Below, piece by piece: positions 16,225 to 24,080 of a stretch of DNA of 44,069 nt; positions within the stretch are counted from its first letter, which is position 1; the number at the start of each line of letters is the position of its first letter. The position numbers and the translations under genes are program-made. Source of the DNA: Chloroflexota bacterium (lineage in GTDB: Bacteria; Chloroflexota; Dehalococcoidia; Lucifugimonadales; Lucifugimonadaceae); assembly GCA_027624075.1 (NCBI GenBank), contig JAQBUH010000018.1:1-44069 (forward strand), written 5' to 3'. The notes beneath the pieces are model-generated. The model had not been told where the DNA came from, searched no databases, and saw only the letters and a program-made list of their open reading frames with translations.

Positions 16225-17577
16225 TCAGTCCGGCAGGGAATGGGCCGCTGCTCCGTAACCGGCTGCTCTGCCGAATACAGCGCCTGCTGTCAGGCCGCTT
16301 CCCCCCGGGTAGTTCTCGTAAAACAGACCGCCCACCAATTCTCCCGCCGCGAATAAACCTGGAATCGGGCGACCCTGGGTATTGATCACGCTAGCCGCAG
16401 TGTCGATCTTCAGTCCACCAAATGTGAATGTTATTCCGCAGGCGACAGCGTACCCGGTGAAGGGCGGCTCATCTAATCTCAACGCCCAGTTTGATTTTGG
16501 CGGATAGATCCCGGTAGTGCCCTTTCCGTCGAGGCGGGCAGGATCGTAATCGCCCTCGGCTACCGCATCGTTATATTGCGTTACTGTGCGTGAAAACCCG
16601 GCGGGATCGATTCCGAGTTTTTCTGCGAGCGTCTCAACATTGTCGGCTGTTGCGCTCGTTACCTCCCGAATTCTGTATTCGTCGCGCAGACGGTCTGTCA
16701 CCTGCCTGTCGAATATCTGGAACGCGATTCGTCCGGGCTGACTCAGGATCTCTTTTCCATAGCGAGCGTAGGTGAAGTTCCGGATATCGGCGCCTTCGTC
16801 GACGAAACGAGCTCCATCCCGATTTACGATCAATCCCAGGGGATAAGAGTGTTTCTGAAAGAGGTCCCCGATGCGGCGGTCCCCAAATGGCGGCGCTCCG
16901 GCGTCCCATGCCACGGCGTGACATCCGCTGTAGTTGCCGAACGGCTGCGCGCCTATCGACAGGGCCATGCTGATGCCATCCCCGGTGTTTGCCGCCGTTC
17001 CCCTCACCTTTGCCAGGTCCCACCCGGCTCCCAGGTAGCGCGCCCTCATTTCAGGATTGGCTTCAAATCCGCCACAGGCGAGAACTACGCTACGCGTCGA
17101 GACCGTGCGCGATCCCCGGGGTGAGCGTGTTTTCACTCCAGAGATCGAGCCGTCTTGTCCAACTCTCAACTCGGCGCCCATCGTCTCGTATGCGACCGTG
17201 ACTCCCTCTCGCTCGCATGCATCGAATAGCGAGTCGATCAAGCCGACGCCTGCGCCAACCGTCTCGCACGCAAGACCGCCCCAGAATTTGAACTTCCCTT
17301 CGACCTCATACGCCTGGCGCCCGTATGCCAGGAGCCAGCGGACACCCTTGCCTTTCATCCATTGCACAGTGGGCGCGGCGTCTGCAACAAGTTTCTGGGC
17401 CAGACCGGGGTCTGAAAGTCCCTCGGTTACTCGCATTAAGTCCGAATAGAAATCGGCTTGCGAGTACGGATCGATCTCAATGCGATCTTTATCAGACTGC
17501 GCGATCGGACCAACCAGGCTCTCCAGGTCGCTCAGCCCATATCTGGACGACAAGGCCCATAAAGCTCCCCGCTCCAA
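16225..17577 (-). pseudogene. 5'-truncated tricarballylate-dehydrogenase-like flavoprotein
   Basis: A fumarate reductase/succinate dehydrogenase flavoprotein-family gene close to FAD-dependent tricarballylate dehydrogenase (TcuA). Recognisable sequence begins near SSRYGLSDLESL and includes WMKGKGVRWLLAYGRQAYEV, KFKFWGG, VVLACGGFEANPEM, GARFVDEG and the C-terminal FAD loop FAAGELVGG..YPGGSGLTAGAVFGR. The family's N-terminal 40-50 residues, with the FAD-binding GxGxxG Rossmann strand and the ERGGNS motif, are absent. Upstream in-frame sequence is antisense to the aldolase gene and has no such motif, nor do the other frames at 17560-17640. Without the Rossmann strand it should not bind FAD, so I call it a remnant. 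A TTG at 17577 marks the approximate limit. The DNA is less GC-rich than its neighbours, hinting at acquired origin. Confidence 0.72.
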
Positions 17578-17752
17578 TTGCCCGCAGGAGACAGATAAGC
17601 ATGTCGCATATCGTTGAGCGGAACTGTCCTCACAGCGCCGAAGTGCGGCGCTCCCGTTTTCCGGTTCGCACGTGCTGTCTGTTCGTTGTATGTTTTCGTT
17701 CGCATGCGCCCGGCGCCCGTTCCACCGTTCGCCGCAAACAGGAGATACGACT

Positions 17753-18511
17753 ATGCCGATCACCCGTGAATACCCGGCAAACCGTCTCAAGCAAAAGCTG
17801 GAGGCCGGTGATATCGGAGTCATCGCCAACGGTCCCAACAACTCTGATATCTGTGACTTCCTCGGACACCTTGGCTTTGACGCCGCCTTCGTTGACTTCG
17901 AGCACGGCGGCGTCTCGTGGAGCGAGCTGGCGGACATCTCCCGGGCGTGCGAGCTCTGGGGCATGGCCTCAACCGTCCGCGTCAACAAACTTGACCAGGC
18001 GCTCATCCTGCGCACGCTGGACCAGGGAGCGAGCGGGGTGTTCGTCCCCCATGTGATCACCGCTGACGACGCCCGGCTTGCCGCTGACGCCTGTCGCTAT
18101 CCGCCCCGTGGCAAGCGCGGAGTTGCCGGCGGCCGCAGGGCATATGGCGTGTCGGACTACTACAACCGCGCCGATTCCGAGGTTCAGTGCATAGCGCTGA
18201 TCGAAGACTTTGAGGCCATCGCCAACCTGCCCGAAATGGTGAAGGTGAGCGGACTCGATGTGTTCTACGTCGCGCCCTCAGACATGGCGGCCAGCATGGG
18301 CCACACAGGAAACCCCGGACATCCCGACGTGCAGCAGGCGATCGAGCGCGCCATCAAGACTGTGGTGGACTCGGACAGGGTTGCGGGCACACTGGTGAAC
18401 GACTCCAACGTGGACAGGTTTGTGGAAATGGGCGCTAAGTGCCTTGGCGTTCCGTGGCCTCTGTGGGTTGCGCAGGGCGCCGAAAAGTTCCTCGGAAGGC
18501 TGTCGCGGTAG
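17753..18511 (+). CDS. HpcH/HpaI-family class II aldolase
   Basis: A 252-residue member of the HpcH/HpaI aldolase family (2-oxo-3-deoxy sugar-acid or 4-hydroxy-2-oxo-dioate aldolases and the related citramalyl/malyl lyases). It has the VDFEHGG motif (about residues 42-48) with the general-base His, the GASGVFVPHV loop, the metal ligands in ALIEDFEA (Glu) and APSDMAASMG (Asp), and the Arg segment KRGVAGGRRAYG. ATG 17753 follows GGAG by 8 nt. It cleaves or forms C-C bonds with pyruvate or a similar enolate using a divalent metal. In this window it could act on 2-keto-3-deoxy acids made by the enolase-superfamily dehydratases. Confidence 0.9.
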   Translation: MPITREYPANRLKQKLEAGDIGVIANGPNNSDICDFLGHLGFDAAFVDFEHGGVSWSELADISRACELWGMASTVRVNKLDQALILRTLDQGASGVFVPHVITADDARLAADACRYPPRGKRGVAGGRRAYGVSDYYNRADSEVQCIALIEDFEAIANLPEMVKVSGLDVFYVAPSDMAASMGHTGNPGHPDVQQAIERAIKTVVDSDRVAGTLVNDSNVDRFVEMGAKCLGVPWPLWVAQGAEKFLGRLSR

Positions 18512-18581
18512 TCAGATCACCTGCCGCCTGACGCTTAACAGGCGCGATTGGCCTGAGACTCAATAAGAGAAACGAGGTCCA

Positions 18582-18800
18582 ATGGTCGATCTGCTTATCA
18601 AGAACGAGCGCATCGTCGATGCCGGCGCATGTGATGTAAGCCGCAGCAGTCAGGTCAGGGATACAAGCACGCCGTTCCAGGGCATCAGCAAGGTTATGCC
18701 GTGGCGGACCCAATCCACCGAATCCGCTCATCTTTGTCACGAATACCGGCATCGCCGTTTATTGCAACGACTGGAAATATCCGCTACGATCACGACATAA
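18582..18800 (+). pseudogene. Amidohydrolase N-terminal relic
   Basis: After GAGGTCC, an ATG opens MVDLLIKNERIVDAGA, the standard first strand of dihydroorotase/amidohydrolase-type metalloenzymes (xxDLLIKNGRIVDxxG). Homology stops after about 15 residues and the frame ends at 72 residues without the HxH metal motif. A ribosome site and first strand without a body suggest the stub of a deleted gene. The stub lies just after the aldolase gene, so an operon partner may have been lost. Confidence 0.5.
18762..18790 (+). promoter_or_regulatory. Sigma-70-like promoter for candidate small RNA
   Basis: TTGCAA (18762-18767), then a 17-nt spacer, then TACGAT (18785-18790). Each hexamer matches 4 of 6 consensus bases and the spacing is optimal. 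Transcription would start near 18797. It lies in a gene-free zone 230 nt before a strong intrinsic terminator on the same strand. Confidence 0.45.
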
Positions 18801-19020
18801 AGACTGGACACGATGTCCGGTGCCCCGGTTAGCCGTGCGACGGCCAAAAGGTCGACCAGGAAACTCGGTCTCTTAGGCTATACGACGGGCGATTGGAAAG
18901 AGGTCAACTGCGGGCTAGCGCCGCGGGGACGCCCCACATTAGGTGGGCAATAACAGCCGGAGTAGGCCGGGTCGGGGATTTAAACAGGCGAACGCGAAAA
19001 GTGCGTTCGCCTTTTCTTTT
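18797..19020 (+). ncRNA. Candidate structured small RNA, about 224 nt
   Basis: The interval between the promoter-like pair and the terminator carries no credible coding frame but is rich in short hairpins: GGACA-CGA-TGTCC at 18806-18818, GCCG-TGCGA-CGGC at 18832-18844 (or CGGCC-AAAA-GGTCG at 18841-18854), GCGG..CCGC at 18910-18924 and GCCCCAC-ATTAG-GTGGGC at 18931-18947. It does not match the conserved cores I know for 6S RNA, tmRNA, SRP RNA, RNase P RNA, or the TPP, SAM, cobalamin or c-di-GMP riboswitches. Size and isolation suit a trans-acting or housekeeping small RNA. A riboswitch or leader is less likely, because nothing co-directional follows. Confidence 0.5.
18986..19020 (+). terminator. 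Strong intrinsic terminator
   Basis: AGGCGAACGC (18986-18995), loop GAAAAGT, GCGTTCGCCT (19003-19012), then TTTCTTTT. A perfect 10-bp stem plus a U-run on the plus strand. On the minus strand the hairpin is not followed by a U-run, so it serves a plus-strand transcript, not the MFS gene that ends at 19086. Confidence 0.9.
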
Positions 19021-19085
19021 GACGCCGGTCCCGTCTCTCACTACGGTCTGTTGATGCGTCAATACGCGGCTGGATATGGTCCTCC

Positions 19086-20789
19086 TCATTTGCCTGCAGG
19101 TGCGCCGGGCTCTTGCGGCTTACTTTCAGTATTGCCGCGCCTCTTAAGAGGAATCTCCTTGAGGAAAAGTGTCAACACAAGTGCCATGAGGATGAGACCC
19201 AGGGCGATTGTGAAAATGTCACCAATAGCATTCGCTAACGAGACACGCATGGTCTCAAGGAAGTCAGCCGACAGTTGACCGCCGCGCTCGCCGAGGTCCG
19301 CAAATGCGGCGTTTACTCGCTGCAGCGAATCCGGGGCTACCAGGGCGTTCGGAGAACTCGACAGCTCCTCAAGTGTTGCCGGGTCGAGTGCGTCGCGGAC
19401 CTCTGCTGAAGTAGACGACTCGACGTAGCTGGAGAAACGGCTCGCCAGGAACGCTCCAAAGATCGCAAGGCCAACGCTGCCGCCAATAGAGCGGAAGAAC
19501 TGAGTGGAAGATGTGGCAACCCCGAGAAACCGGTATTCGACTGCGTTCTGCACAGCAATTGTGAAGAGCGGGAACGTCGTGCCAAGGCCGACTCCCATGG
19601 TGATGGCGCCACTCAATGCCAGAGAGCGGCTGGTATCGGCGGAGATTGCAGACAGCAGGCCGACACCTGCGGACATGATCGCCAGCCCAACTACGCCCTG
19701 GATGCGGTAGTGGCCTCCGGTGCGGGACAGGACCTGGCCAGAGATCGCCGCCCCTGCCACGATGCCGAGCATCATCGGCGTGAGGAAACTACCGCTCTTG
19801 GTGGCAGAGTCTCCCAGCACGCCTTGAAACAAGAGCGGGATGAACGTGATGGCGCCAAACATAGCGAAGCCTGTGAGGAAGATAGCTGCCATCGACACTG
19901 CGACGACCCGGTTTTTGAATATCACAAACGGAAGTATCGGGTCTGGCACGTGCAGCCCCCACCAGACGAACACCGGGAGCGCCGTGGCCGAGATTGTGAA
20001 TCCCGTGATAACTCTCCATTCAGTCCAGTTGTTTCCAGTTCCGCCGACAGATACGGCGAGCAACGCGGGCACAACACTCAAGACCATCAGCGCCGCACCG
20101 ATCCAATCGATCCTGCGCCGTTTGGCCGGCCTGGCCTCGGGAAACAGTCGGATGAACAGCAGGAGCACCGGGATGCCGAGCGGCAGGTTTATGTAGAAGA
20201 TCCAGTGCCAGGAGAGGTTGTCCGTCACCAGGCCGCCGATGGTGGGACCCAGGACTGACGAGATGCCGAACATGCCTGCAATGATTCCCTGGTACTTGCC
20301 GCGCTCAGAGGGAGGAAACAGGTCGCCAATGGTCACAAAGGAAAGCGCCATCATCGTGCCGCCGCCGAGACCCTGGACGGCGCGTGCGGCGATTAGCTGG
20401 TCCATTGATTGAGAAAGGGCGGACAGCACTGAGCCGATCAGGAAAACGGTGATCCCCGCAACGTACAGCCACTTGCGTCCGTAGACATCGGCGATCGACC
20501 CTGCGAGCGGCACGACACTGGTGCTTGCGACTATGTATGCGGTTGTGATCCATGTGAAGCGGCTGAATCCGCCGAGGTCTGCAACGATTCGGGGGAGAGC
20601 CGTCGCAACAATCGTCTGGTCGAGCGATGCGAGGAACATCGCCAGCATCACTCCGCCGAGGGTCAGCAGGACCGCCCGGCGCGGCAGATCGGGCGCCTCC
20701 CATTCTCCCGCGCCGCCTGCGCCCGCGCCTGCGTGCGATATCTGCGCCGATGCGGCGGGACTGCTCGTGCTACCTGCTGCTTTGTCCAT
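19086..20789 (-). CDS. DHA2-family (EmrB/QacA) multidrug MFS exporter
   Basis: A 567-residue, 14-helix proton-driven drug exporter. Signatures: FLASLDQTIVATALPRIVADL in helix 1, GSIADVYGRKW (motif A), ARAVQGLGGG (motif B) and a motif C-like GISSVLGPTIGG. A long extracytoplasmic segment (about residues 455-520) precedes the last helix. The cytoplasmic N-terminus is a 35-residue Ser/Ala/Gly-rich tail. No TetR- or MarR-type regulator or membrane-fusion partner lies beside it. Substrate unknown. Confidence 0.93.
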   Translation of the reverse strand: MDKAAGSTSSPAASAQISHAGAGAGGAGEWEAPDLPRRAVLLTLGGVMLAMFLASLDQTIVATALPRIVADLGGFSRFTWITTAYIVASTSVVPLAGSIADVYGRKWLYVAGITVFLIGSVLSALSQSMDQLIAARAVQGLGGGTMMALSFVTIGDLFPPSERGKYQGIIAGMFGISSVLGPTIGGLVTDNLSWHWIFYINLPLGIPVLLLFIRLFPEARPAKRRRIDWIGAALMVLSVVPALLAVSVGGTGNNWTEWRVITGFTISATALPVFVWWGLHVPDPILPFVIFKNRVVAVSMAAIFLTGFAMFGAITFIPLLFQGVLGDSATKSGSFLTPMMLGIVAGAAISGQVLSRTGGHYRIQGVVGLAIMSAGVGLLSAISADTSRSLALSGAITMGVGLGTTFPLFTIAVQNAVEYRFLGVATSSTQFFRSIGGSVGLAIFGAFLASRFSSYVESSTSAEVRDALDPATLEELSSSPNALVAPDSLQRVNAAFADLGERGGQLSADFLETMRVSLANAIGDIFTIALGLILMALVLTLFLKEIPLKRRGNTESKPQEPGAPAGK

Positions 20790-21115
20790 TCTGGCGATGT
20801 TATCCCCGCGACCGCCACTCCGAAAACAAGTCCAGGTCTACTGGTCATCTGCGCCGGCCGAGTTGTCGGCACGCCGCTCCATGTCCCGGTTACAGGGAGA
20901 CTCGGCGCTGTTTTAAGATGATTCGGTGCCAGTTATTTTCAGACACAGCGCTTCTCGACGCAGGCCGCGTCCAGGTTCCTCCTCCAGGACATTGTTAGCA
21001 GACTCAGGGCCGGAGCGATGTCATCAGAGACGACTCGCGCCTTCCGGCTCACCCGCTCGACTCGCTCCTTCCGGCTCACCCGCCCGGCTCACCCGCTCGG
21101 CCCGCGCCTTCCGGC
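20790..21115. other. Intergenic region, MFS exporter / hydrolase
   Basis: Lies upstream of the exporter and downstream of the hydrolase (both minus). Its distal part is filled by the tandem array at 21034-21125. No credible gene. Confidence 0.45.
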
Positions 21116-21125
21116 TCACCCGGCG
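21034..21125. repeat. Tandem array of CGCCTTCCGGCTCACCCGCT
   Basis: Three copies of a unit containing CCTTCCGGCTCACCCG, spaced 27-40 bp, with an extra partial GGCTCACCCGCTCG in the second. The third copy runs straight into the stop codon (21116-21118) and last codons of the hydrolase gene, so the array seems to have grown from the gene's 3' end. Confidence 0.85.
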
Positions 21126-23089
21126 GGCACGCTTGCCATCGCAGCGTCGTACCTGTCCACCGCATTCTGCACAACAAGATCGACATCCTGCTCAAGGATG
21201 TAGCCATCGCGGGCCAGACCTTCTGCGTCGCGCCTCACCAGGGCGCTGTACTCATCCCGGCTTTTGTAACGCTCTTCAATCGACCTGCGTGAGTCTCCCG
21301 TTGACTCGCGCTCGGCCCTGCTCCGGGGGAACCAGCGGGTGAAGCCAAGCATCGGCACCTGGTCGTCTGGAGAGCCTGTCTCCGGGTCACGGACGTTCCA
21401 GCCGGCGTGGGTCGCAACCGGCTGAGTAATGTCAGGAAGCCGCACTCCTGCGACCTCGTTGCCGTCGCTGTCGACAGATGACACAAGGCAGGCGTAACTG
21501 TCGCCTTCCACCGGCGGATACTCGCCAACGCCTTCGCCGGCCCGCGAGCCCAGGTCTGAAGTCCGTATGACCCAGAGCTTCGATCTCGTGGGAGTCACCT
21601 GGTCCGGAAGCTGATCGAACGTATTGAGAACGGTGTCCCTGCTGACAGCAGTCTCATCCTCGATCCGGGCGTGGACGCTTGGAGGCGGCTCGGTCCCGTT
21701 AGAAATCCAGTTCTCCAGGCTCACAAGCGCGGCTCTCTGTAGCGGCGAATAGTCGACAACGTTGTATGCGTATCGCCCGAGCGCGCCCTCAGCCGCAGGT
21801 TCCCGCGATTGCGGGAGCGAGCCTGCGCCGTGCTGCGTGCCGGAGAAATGGTAGTTTCTGGTGTCCGGGTGGTCCTCGATGTCCCTGTTGCCGTCCGGGT
21901 CTGTGTGCGCCAGCGAGCCGTCGCCGCGCCAGTATTCGGCGGAGCTGTTTGTGTAGGTGATTTTTGGGACGGCCCGCATGGCATCGAGCCGTTTGAGAAG
22001 ACCGTCAGAGCGGCCTGTTAGCGGGTCAGTGAGTTCAGCGTCCGCAAACGGGAACAGGTGGCCGAAACTGGGATAGGACTGGTTCGACGGCTGGGCGTAG
22101 CGGTGATTGAATGACCCCATGCGCCCGCCGGCAACGTGAGGAAGCAGACCGTCGAACACCTTTCGGCCTTGCTCATCTACGTTGAGACCCAGGTATAGGA
22201 AGTGCCGGAGCATCCTTCCCGTCTGCGAAACGCCGTAGCCAATCGCGTGGTCGAGCCGGCCGAGCTCAGGCATCCCTGCGACCGGTCCGAACTTCATGAG
22301 TGACGTTGTGTCCCTGAGCGCCAGCAGCCCGCAGCCGGCGACTGGCGCGTCTTTCGTCGCGTAGACGGCCTGGTAGTACTTTCCCGGCTCGAACCCACCT
22401 TCCATGTAGATGTGCTCGTCGCTTGGCGAGACGCCGTCGCCAGTCTCCCGAGCGAAGCTCCACAGTGAGCGAGGTATCAGCTTGTCTTCTCCGTCCTCGT
22501 ACTCCTTGACGTAAAGAGCGGCGTCAGGATCATCGAGGTGCGCGGCCCGGAGCGGCCTGTGCGTTCGGTCAGCCAGCAGCCATGTTGACTCCCGCTTATA
22601 GGGTCTGATCTCGACGACGTTCTGGCCCGGATCGGCTTCGCCGCTCAGGTCTGCCATGGGAGGGTCCAGACCCATCAGCACATCGTCCCTGTAGACATCC
22701 CACTGCCACCCGATCGACGCGACCGTGAAACCTCGCTCGAACAGGAACCCGTCTCCGGGGGCGGCACTGGCCGACGCCTCTGCTCCTGCCCTGTTGAATG
22801 AGTTGACGGCCATCCGCCTGCCCCGGTTCGGGAGCTCAATCAGGAGTCGATGAGATCCGCGATCTGGCTCAACCGGTTTGACCACCGAGAAATCGGCAGT
22901 GAACCGCACACGGCCGTCACCGTCACGCGGCGCAAGCGCCAGGTCAGCAATGAGCCTGTTCGCCTCTGCCGCCGGGTCAACGGCGAAAGTGAGTATGCCG
23001 TCAATCTGCTCGTACGGCCCGGTCTTGCCAAACGACCGTCCGTTTGAATACGAAAATCGGCGGGTCAACTCGAAGTGGATCGCTGCCAA
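21116..23089 (-). CDS. Large alpha/beta-hydrolase domain protein (Abhydrolase_10 type)
   Basis: A 657-residue protein of the alpha/beta-hydrolase domain-containing family found in many environmental bacteria. The nucleophile elbow is GYGVSQTGRMLRHF, with Ser in G-x-S-Q-T-G. It also shows LIELPNRGR, GWQWDV near the N-terminal third, and an Asn/His-rich region HVAGGRMGSFNHRYAQP. No signal peptide is apparent. TTG 23089 is preferred: AGGGAGG ends 6 nt upstream and the family-like AIHFELTRRF starts at once. An upstream TTG at 23131 lacks a ribosome site. The reaction is unknown; ester or lactone hydrolysis would be usual for the fold. Confidence 0.8.
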   Translation of the reverse strand: MAAIHFELTRRFSYSNGRSFGKTGPYEQIDGILTFAVDPAAEANRLIADLALAPRDGDGRVRFTADFSVVKPVEPDRGSHRLLIELPNRGRRMAVNSFNRAGAEASASAAPGDGFLFERGFTVASIGWQWDVYRDDVLMGLDPPMADLSGEADPGQNVVEIRPYKRESTWLLADRTHRPLRAAHLDDPDAALYVKEYEDGEDKLIPRSLWSFARETGDGVSPSDEHIYMEGGFEPGKYYQAVYATKDAPVAGCGLLALRDTTSLMKFGPVAGMPELGRLDHAIGYGVSQTGRMLRHFLYLGLNVDEQGRKVFDGLLPHVAGGRMGSFNHRYAQPSNQSYPSFGHLFPFADAELTDPLTGRSDGLLKRLDAMRAVPKITYTNSSAEYWRGDGSLAHTDPDGNRDIEDHPDTRNYHFSGTQHGAGSLPQSREPAAEGALGRYAYNVVDYSPLQRAALVSLENWISNGTEPPPSVHARIEDETAVSRDTVLNTFDQLPDQVTPTRSKLWVIRTSDLGSRAGEGVGEYPPVEGDSYACLVSSVDSDGNEVAGVRLPDITQPVATHAGWNVRDPETGSPDDQVPMLGFTRWFPRSRAERESTGDSRRSIEERYKSRDEYSALVRRDAEGLARDGYILEQDVDLVVQNAVDRYDAAMASVPAG

Positions 23090-23428
23090 TGACAACCTCC
23101 CTGTTCTCTGCCTGACCCATGCCTGATCCAACTCCGTGACACAACTCGGGCATCTGCTGGACCGGCGGATACTTCGGCAGTCTATGCATTGAAACGCCGG
23201 TTCTCAGCTTCGTGGTGGGCTCATCACGTGTCTCGCTCAATCGCTGAATGTGGACTGAGTCCTGTAATGTGCGGTCATTAACGTCCGGACCTGATCGATT
23301 GAATGCGGGCGGCGAATGTGGCCGGTGGTGACGCAGTGTATCGCCCGGCGCCAGGCGGCAGCGGCGTGGGGACGGGCGATTTCGTCGAAGCGTCAGATGG
23401 CTTAGAGAAAGAGACCGGAGACAGCTAA
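23090..23428. other. Divergent intergenic region, hydrolase / cupin
   Basis: About 340 bases between divergent genes. No clear operator, RNA or gene relic seen. Confidence 0.4.
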
Positions 23429-23776
23429 ATGAAAGTGACTCGGATATACACGGGAGCAGACGGCAAGTCGCATTTCGAGGAGATGCAGTACGATCTGCGC
23501 CGGTCAGGCGTGGGAATGCTCTCTGAATCGATCCCTGTAAAAGGGATGATCCTGCGCGAAACTCCGGCCGATTACGATCTTGACTTTCACCCGGCGCCGA
23601 GGTGCCAGTTCGTCATTAACCTGGACGCCGCGGTGGAGATCGAGGTGGGTGACGGCTCAAAGCGCGTGCTTGGACCCGGTGAGATCTTTCTTGCAGAGGA
23701 CACGACGGGTCAGGGGCATATCAGCCGGGCCGTTGACGGCAAGGTGCGGCACAGCATCTTCGTTACCCTGGAATGA
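23429..23776 (+). CDS. Small cupin-fold protein
   Basis: A 115-residue single-domain cupin. HPAPRCQFVINLDAAVEIEVGD forms the first cupin half and GPGEIFLAEDTTGQGHIS the second. The usual HxH metal motif is replaced by sequence with single His residues, so metal binding is uncertain. ATG 23429 follows GGAG by 8 nt. Its stop codon lies in the first unit of a 12-bp tandem array. Function unknown. Confidence 0.78.
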   Translation: MKVTRIYTGADGKSHFEEMQYDLRRSGVGMLSESIPVKGMILRETPADYDLDFHPAPRCQFVINLDAAVEIEVGDGSKRVLGPGEIFLAEDTTGQGHISRAVDGKVRHSIFVTLE

Positions 23777-23804
23777 GCCGGGGAATGAGCCGGGGAATGA
23801 GCCG
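23770..23804. repeat. 12-bp tandem array GGGAATGAGCCG x3
   Basis: Three near-perfect copies (23770-23780, 23781-23792, 23793-23804). The first contains the TGA stop of the cupin gene (23774-23776), so the array lies on the gene's 3' end. Confidence 0.9.
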
Positions 23805-24080
23805 TCGCCGGTATTGACCAGCGCTGCCAATCGCCAGCTTTGCCCGGCAGGACCGGGAGGGCAGGAGTGAAACGTTGCAACCGAAACCTGCCAGTCAGGC
23901 GTGCAGTGCCCTCTGATGGTCGCCATTGGTCACCATGTAACGCAGATCCCAACCCCGGATCAGCCGGGTCCGGGCTGGTCAGGGCGCAGCGCGTAGCGGC
24001 CAACTCGTCGTAACATACCTGCGGAGCGGCCGGGCTTCGGCAACCGGTGCCGCGCGGCAATTCAAAAAAGGGCTTCACCA
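23777..24080. other. Intergenic region, cupin / Zn dehydrogenase
   Basis: Beyond the tandem array no gene, terminator with a U-run, or operator is evident. Confidence 0.4.

Noticed and set aside
18525..18545. Hairpin GCCTG-ACGCTTAA-CAGGC after the aldolase gene as a terminator
   Set aside because: Short stem and no U-run follows.
18780..18985. Cobalamin riboswitch suggested by AGCCGGAGTAGGCCGG
   Set aside because: It only loosely resembles the B12 box, the GGTGxxA and CCCGCxACTG blocks are absent, and no co-directional gene follows.
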